Source: Sinohyriopsis cumingii | Lineage: Eukaryota > Mollusca > Bivalvia > Unionida > Unionidae | Direction of reading: 5' to 3' | NCBI GenBank assembly: GCA_028554795.2 | Contig: CM068828.1 | Location: 22,467,436-22,531,435, forward strand | Length of the DNA: 64,000 nucleotides | Shown here: positions 57,546-64,000 of the stretch, in pieces | Numbering within the stretch: position 1 is the first letter of the stretch | How the letters are laid out: every line of letters begins with the position of its first letter | The notes under the pieces: generated by a model | What the model saw: only the letters and a program-made list of their open reading frames with translations | What the model was told of the DNA's origin: nothing | The model's database searches: none | Made by a program: the position numbers and the translations under genes

Positions 57546-58739
57546 TTATTCATAAGCATTCAACTTTGAAGAGTCTTACTAACCACCTGTTAAGTACAGT
57601 AAAACGTGGTGAGTAAGAAAGCATTATGACAATGTACTTTTTGTTTCAAGAGTAACGAGGAAATTAATTATTGTACAAAGTAAATATATGAAAGGCATAT
57701 ACTTTTAGTACAGATAATTTTTGTTGTAACGCCATTTTATCATATTTGCTTTGATAGATTTAATGATTTCTAATCTTAATGTGGTAGAAATTTTGTTTTA
57801 AATTGCATGCAACTCAGTTGATTAAATTACTGATAATTCATCATACATTTCCAAAATATGGAACTCATTTATATTTGCAGTGCTTGCCTTCTGCACGGAA
57901 TATCGAAAGGATTTTGAAAAGCAGGCAATTTTGAAAACTGTTATCTTGTGTGTTGATCGCAACAACAAAGATAAATTGTTACGGCTAGAGCAAGTTGAAT
58001 AGACTAATGCGGTGGAAGCCTTATTTAATCGATCACAAAGCGTATAATTGGCTTAAAGTTTCCTCGATCGTGATCGATGTTAGAAGAAACGGAGCAAAAC
58101 ACTTCTTCGGAGTAATTGAATTTCCAGAGTTGGGTGTCTAATTAACGTCATCTTAATGATCTGATGAAACATGGAAAATTTCAGAATTACTGCTTCTTAA
58201 TAAACGCCTTTATTCACTTTTCAATCTACCTCGGATTTACTAGGAAATACATAGCAGTCCATGCCAATACGGAGGGTGTGTCTCTGCCTCTATAATAGCA
58301 GTGGACAATATAATCAGTGATGTACAAATGAATGGCAAAAGTTGACTAAAACACTAGACTAGCAGCTTTGCATTTATCAAGGCATTCTATACTTTTAGTA
58401 TGGCTTGTCACGTCCCACTCTGTATAATCAATAGAACTAAGAACTTCATTTTCTTTAATGTTGAATGTTGATACGTTAAAACCCTCTTAAGAGCAAACTG
58501 GTATTAAATGGTACGTTACAAAGCAAATAAACTCGACATGATGAAAGGTTAATTTTAAACCAATATCATTTGATGAAGTCTTTCTCTAATTCTGAATTCA
58601 TAAAAAAAATCCAGTACAAGCAATACTCTTGCTATATGTAAATTGTAACAATCGTTGAATGTACAGGACAGTGCTCCACCGACTAGATTGAAAAATGTAG
58701 ACTAAACACGAGCGATAATCGTGAAAACCTGATAACGTC
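57546..58739. other. Unassigned non-coding DNA
   Basis: No gene or repeat recognised. Confidence 0.5.
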
Positions 58740-58915
58740 AGATGTGTAATCACAGCAACTAACTAAAGACGTGAATTTCAAAACGCTGGCCATAGCAACA
58801 ACCTACACTCTTGAATTTCAAACCGCGTGTCATAGCACGAACTACACAAGATAGTCATAGCAATTAACTGAACTCGTGAACTTCAAGGCGTAAATCATTG
58901 CACCTAAATACACAC
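58740..58915 (+). repeat. Short diverged tandem repeat, about three copies
   Basis: Units with gtgaatttcaaaacg and catagcaacaacctacac at roughly 55-60 bp spacing. Confidence 0.65.
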
Positions 58916-60239
<1,324 letters not shown>

Positions 60240-60480
60240 TATGCAATATTATTTGGACAAAACGCAAGTATCTTTGTAATAAAGTTCCTTTAGGCAAAAC
60301 ATAAGTATCTTTGTATAAAAAACTCAATTAGGCAAAAAGTAAACTATCGTTGAAGACAAATTCAATTAGTCAAACTATAAGTATCTTTGTTTACTAACTT
60401 TGTTTATCAAAATACAAGAATCGGTGTATACAGACTCAATCAGAACGTAAGCATCATTGTATACGAAACTTTATTAATTA
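60240..60480 (+). repeat. About 46-bp diverged tandem repeat
   Basis: Units with aggcaaaacataagtatctt and tgtataaaaaactcaatt, about five copies. Confidence 0.7.
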
Positions 60481-60924
60481 AAATGAAAGAAGAATTCCAT
60501 CACCCGATATGCGCTTTTAAAGCAATTCCGAACTTAATAATGAAGCCTTTATGTTGCTATGACAAAAACAATAAAAGTAGTGATTCGTGTGCACAACATA
60601 TACAAACAACAAAACGTACAAAATAAGAGACATGAGCAAAAAAGAAGCATAATTAGATGTAATGACATTTAAAGCCAAAGCTCTTATATACAAACTTGAG
60701 TTGAAGTTAGTTATAACAATATAAACATACTTAGGTGTACAGTGCAATCAGAAATTCCAGAAACTCTGTCATAAGCAAGAACCAAACACACAGTAATATA
60801 TGAAACAAGCTGTAGACAATACAGGAAAGGTTTCTTTAGAAGAAATACAAACTGATTGGTCAACCAATACAGAGACCTTCAACACTTTAATCATGTTTGG
60901 CATGTTAATTTTTTTCAGGTTAGC
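60481..60924. other. Unassigned non-coding DNA
   Basis: Nothing recognised. Confidence 0.5.
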
Positions 60925-62935
60925 ATGTGTATGAATTTTAAGTAATCCCAATACTAAGGATATAATGCATCGTGATTTTAAGTAGCCCCAACAGAAATGA
61001 CATAGTTCAATAGTACGAATAGCATTCGTATGGATTTTAAGTAGCCCCAACACTAAGGAGAGCATGCGCATTGATTTTAACAAGCCCCAACGCTAAGAAG
61101 AGCATGCATATGGATTATAAGTAGCCCCAACGCTAAGAAGAGATGCATATGGATTTTAAGTAGCCCCAACACCAAGGAGAGCATGCGTATGGATTTTAAG
61201 TAGCCCTAACACTAAGAAGAGCATGCATATGGATATTAAGTAGTCCCAACACCAAGGAGAGCATGCGTATGGATTTTAAGTAACCCCAACATTAAGAAGA
61301 GCATGCATATGGCTTTTAAGTAGTCCCAACACTAAGGATAGCTTGCATAAGTATTTTAAGCAGTCCCAACACTAAGGAGAGAATGTTTAAGGATTTTAAC
61401 AAGCCCCAACACTAAGGAGAGCATGCATATAGAGTTTAAATAGCCCAACACTAAGGAGAGCAAACATATGGATTTTAAGAAGACACAACACTACGGAGAG
61501 CATGCATGTTGAGTTTAAGTAGCTCCAACACTAAGGAGAGAATGCATATAGATTTTAACAAGCCCCAGCACTAAGGAGAGCATGCATATGGAATTTAAGT
61601 AGCCCAAACAGCAAGGAGAGCATGCGTATCGATTTTAAATAGCCCCAACACTAAGAAGAGCATGCATATGGATTTTAAGTAGTCACAACACCAAGGAGAT
61701 CATGCGCATGGATGTTAACAAGCCCCAGCACTATGGAGAGCATGCATATTGATTTTCAATAGCCCCAACAATAAGGAGAGCATGCGCATATATTTTAAAT
61801 AGTCCCAACACTAAGAAGAGAATGCATATGGATTTAAAGTAGTCCCAACACCAAGGAGAGAATACGTATGGATTTTAAGTAGCCCCAACACCAAGGAGAG
61901 GATGCGCATATATTTTAAATAGTCCCTACACTAGGAAGAGCATGCATATGGATTTTAAGTAGTCCCAACACCAAGGAAAGCATGCTTATGGATTTTAAGT
62001 ATCCCCAACACTAAGTAGAGCATGCGCATGGATTTTAACAAGCCCCAACGCTATGGAGAGCATGCATATGGATTTTAAGTAGCCCCAACGCTAAGAAGAA
62101 ATGCATATGGAATTTAAGTAGTCCCAACGCAAAGAAGACATGCATATGGATTTTAAGTTGCCCCAACACCAAGGAGAGCATGCAAATGGATTTTAAGTAG
62201 TCCCAACACTAAGTATAGCATGCGTATAGATTTTAACAAGCCCCAGCACTAAGGAGAATATGCATATGGAGTTTAAGAGGCCCAACACTAAGGAAAGCAT
62301 GCATGTGGAGTTTAAGTATTCCCAACACTAAGGAGAGCATGCATATGGCGTTTAAGTATCCCCAACACTAAGGAGAGCATGCATGTGGAGTTTAAGTAGC
62401 CCCAACACTAAGGAGAGCATGCATGTGGAGTTTAAGTAGCCCCAACACTAAGGAGAGCATGCATATGGCGTTTAAGTATCCCCAACACTAAGGAGAGCAT
62501 GCATGTGGAGTTTAAGTAGCCCCAACACTAAGGAGAGCATGCATGTGGAGTTTAAGTAGCCCCAACACTAAGGAGAGCATGCATATGGCGTTTAAGTATC
62601 CCCAACACTAAGGAGAGCATGCATGTGGAGTTTAAGTAGCCCCAACACTAAGGAGAGCATGCATGTGGAGTTTAAGTAGCCCCAACACTAAGGAGAGCAT
62701 GCATGTGGAGTTTAAGTAGCCCCAACACTAAGGAGAGCATGCATATGGCGTTTAAGTATCCCCAACACTAAGGAGAGCATGCATGTGGAGTTTAAGTAGC
62801 CCCAACACTAAGGAGAGCATGCATGTGGAGTTTAAGTAGCCCCAACACTAAGGAGAGCATGCATATGGATTTTAATTAGCTCCAACACTAAGAAGAGCAT
62901 GCATATGGATTTTAAGGACCCCCAGCACAAAGTTT
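60925..62935 (+). repeat. 40-bp satellite with 120-bp higher-order units
   Basis: About 50 units of ggattttaagtagccccaac plus actaaggagagcatgcatat. Copies are diverged up to about 62290; 62341-62460, 62461-62580 and 62581-62700 are identical 120-bp trimers (one atggcg/tatcccc monomer and two gtggag/tagcccc monomers). One extra monomer precedes a fourth trimer at 62741-62860. Confidence 0.95.
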
Positions 62936-63067
62936 GTGGAATAATAATATAGCATTTGTCTGCCATTGTGCTGTGTCTTATTTTTCAGGATTGACATACT
63001 ATATGAATCTGTCCTCTGCACATAAATCCACTTTTTTTAAAGATTCTTCAAGTTAAGCCAGTGTTTG

Positions 63068-63072
<5 letters not shown>

Positions 63073-63134
<62 letters not shown>
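63073..63134. repeat. (AT)n microsatellite
   Basis: Uninterrupted TA dinucleotides. Confidence 0.95.
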
Positions 63135-63137
<3 letters not shown>

Positions 63138-63650
63138 TGATTAATTTTGCAATAACAGAAATCTTGGAATATGGACTAGAATTTCTTTCATCAGACTTAT
63201 TTGAACTTCTTCTTGTAGACACTGACTGGTGAATTAATAGTTAGTTAAATTATATAGGTGCTTGTTATGTTTCCATCAATAACGATATTTTACAAGAAAA
63301 TGGAACTCCAGAGCTGAAAGCAAAGTAACATAAGGTTCAATACATGTAAAACTCAATGTTTGCCATGAACTTTAATTAAAAGGTTCGTAACTTCATGATG
63401 GAAATCGCGTCGGAAGTAGAAATTTAATAAAGCAAAAGTACCGGTTTGAGTGAAAGTAATTACGTAAGTGCCCAGAAATCCTACCCCTGACATCCAACAA
63501 GTGCCACTTGTTTTAACGGCTCTAATTAAGAAATGAACTTTTGTAAAGCCTCGTGACAATTCTTTAAGTTCATTGAGAACTTATATTTCCTGTTAAAGAC
63601 AATGTCTGAAAAATGACAGGCCTATTGCGTCTTTGTGTAGACACTCTTAT

Positions 63651-63862
63651 TTCAGATTGTGATTTTTAGCATCGTGTCCCACCCAGTTACATTATTCTGG
63701 CACCAGCCCGACCGGTCCTAACATTAACTTCGTAAAGCTGAGCGCCTAGCGAGGCAGCTGTAAGTACCATTTTTATAAGTCTTCAATACGACTCGGCCGG
63801 GGTTCGAACCCGCGACTTTCTACATCCGAGACGTACGCTCTAACCACTAGGCCACGTTGAAT
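63651..63862 (-). mobile_element. tRNA-derived SINE, family A, copy 4 (internally deleted)
   Basis: Head ggggttcgaacccgcgac and cgctctaaccactaggccac as read on the plus strand. The body joins gatttttagcat directly to gtgtcccaccc, lacking the block present in copies 1 and 3. Confidence 0.85.
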
Positions 63863-64000
63863 TATGTATTTGTATTTCGCTTTGTTCTTCTTTTAGAGTC
63901 AGAATATAAAAATTACTACATAAAGCGTTGTAATCCTTCAAAGTTCAAACATTAGGTTAAAAATTTACACGAAACATAGAGGCAATATATTTCCAAATGT

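Noticed and set aside
60769-61083. 104-codon minus ORF with repeated LVLGLLKIH
   Set aside because: It is a translation of the 40-bp satellite; 40 is not a multiple of three and the frame soon closes.

Overview
This window reads as animal nuclear DNA rich in old mobile elements. It holds no ribosomal RNA genes, no operons and no confidently identified host gene. The mix of tRNA-derived SINEs, RTE-type and Tx1/L1-type LINEs, Gypsy LTR elements, a Polinton/Maverick and long minisatellite arrays with 36 to 56 bp units fits an invertebrate, most likely a mollusc or other lophotrochozoan. That assignment is inference from repeat style.

The centrepiece is a 12.9 kb Polinton (Maverick, virus-like self-synthesising transposon) at 16489-29410. 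It has terminal inverted repeats of about 295 bp and is flanked by a direct repeat of ctggtat. From left to right it carries: a packaging ATPase (-); a zinc-ribbon reading frame running through a -1 frame change into a phospholipase A2 domain (+); a retrovirus-type integrase (+); a fused family-B DNA polymerase, superfamily-1 helicase and HNH domain (-); a Cys-rich protein (+); a homing-endonuclease-like HNH gene (+); an unknown small protein (+); a large imperfect palindrome where the two transcription blocks converge; then a capsid block on the minus strand. In minus-strand transcription order, from the right terminus inward, that block is a Pro/Gln-repeat protein, the C-terminal part of the major capsid protein, a pX-like hydrophobic protein, an adenain-like protease, an unknown protein, a two-TM protein and a jelly-roll-like minor capsid protein. 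Most of the larger genes carry in-frame stops or frame changes, many at homopolymers, so the copy is either decaying or partly affected by assembly indels. The first half of the capsid protein is missing. ORF patches on both flanks suggest the element landed in a minus-strand gene or pseudogene.

Left of the Polinton: an LTR end (1-133), a 56-bp satellite (134-1785), two diverged copies of a roughly 1.1-1.2 kb repeat with inverted ends (4139-5350 and 6318-7375), and a decayed Gypsy element (7856-13002) whose integrase lies upstream of reverse transcriptase, the order known from GMR1-like elements.

Right of the Polinton: a second block of the 56-bp satellite, a 36-bp satellite split by an RTE LINE (32869-35240), a fossil of a different family-B DNA polymerase (38801-40340) broken by two SINEs, a Tx1/L1-like LINE (41380-44290) interrupted by a short retroposon with a 22-bp target duplication, a second RTE-like LINE (47511-49893), a deleted Gypsy copy with its 3' LTR (52370-55261), a solo LTR (57061-57545), and a 2 kb 40-bp satellite with recent 120-bp higher-order units (60925-62935). 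Four copies of one tRNA-derived SINE family all lie in the same orientation.
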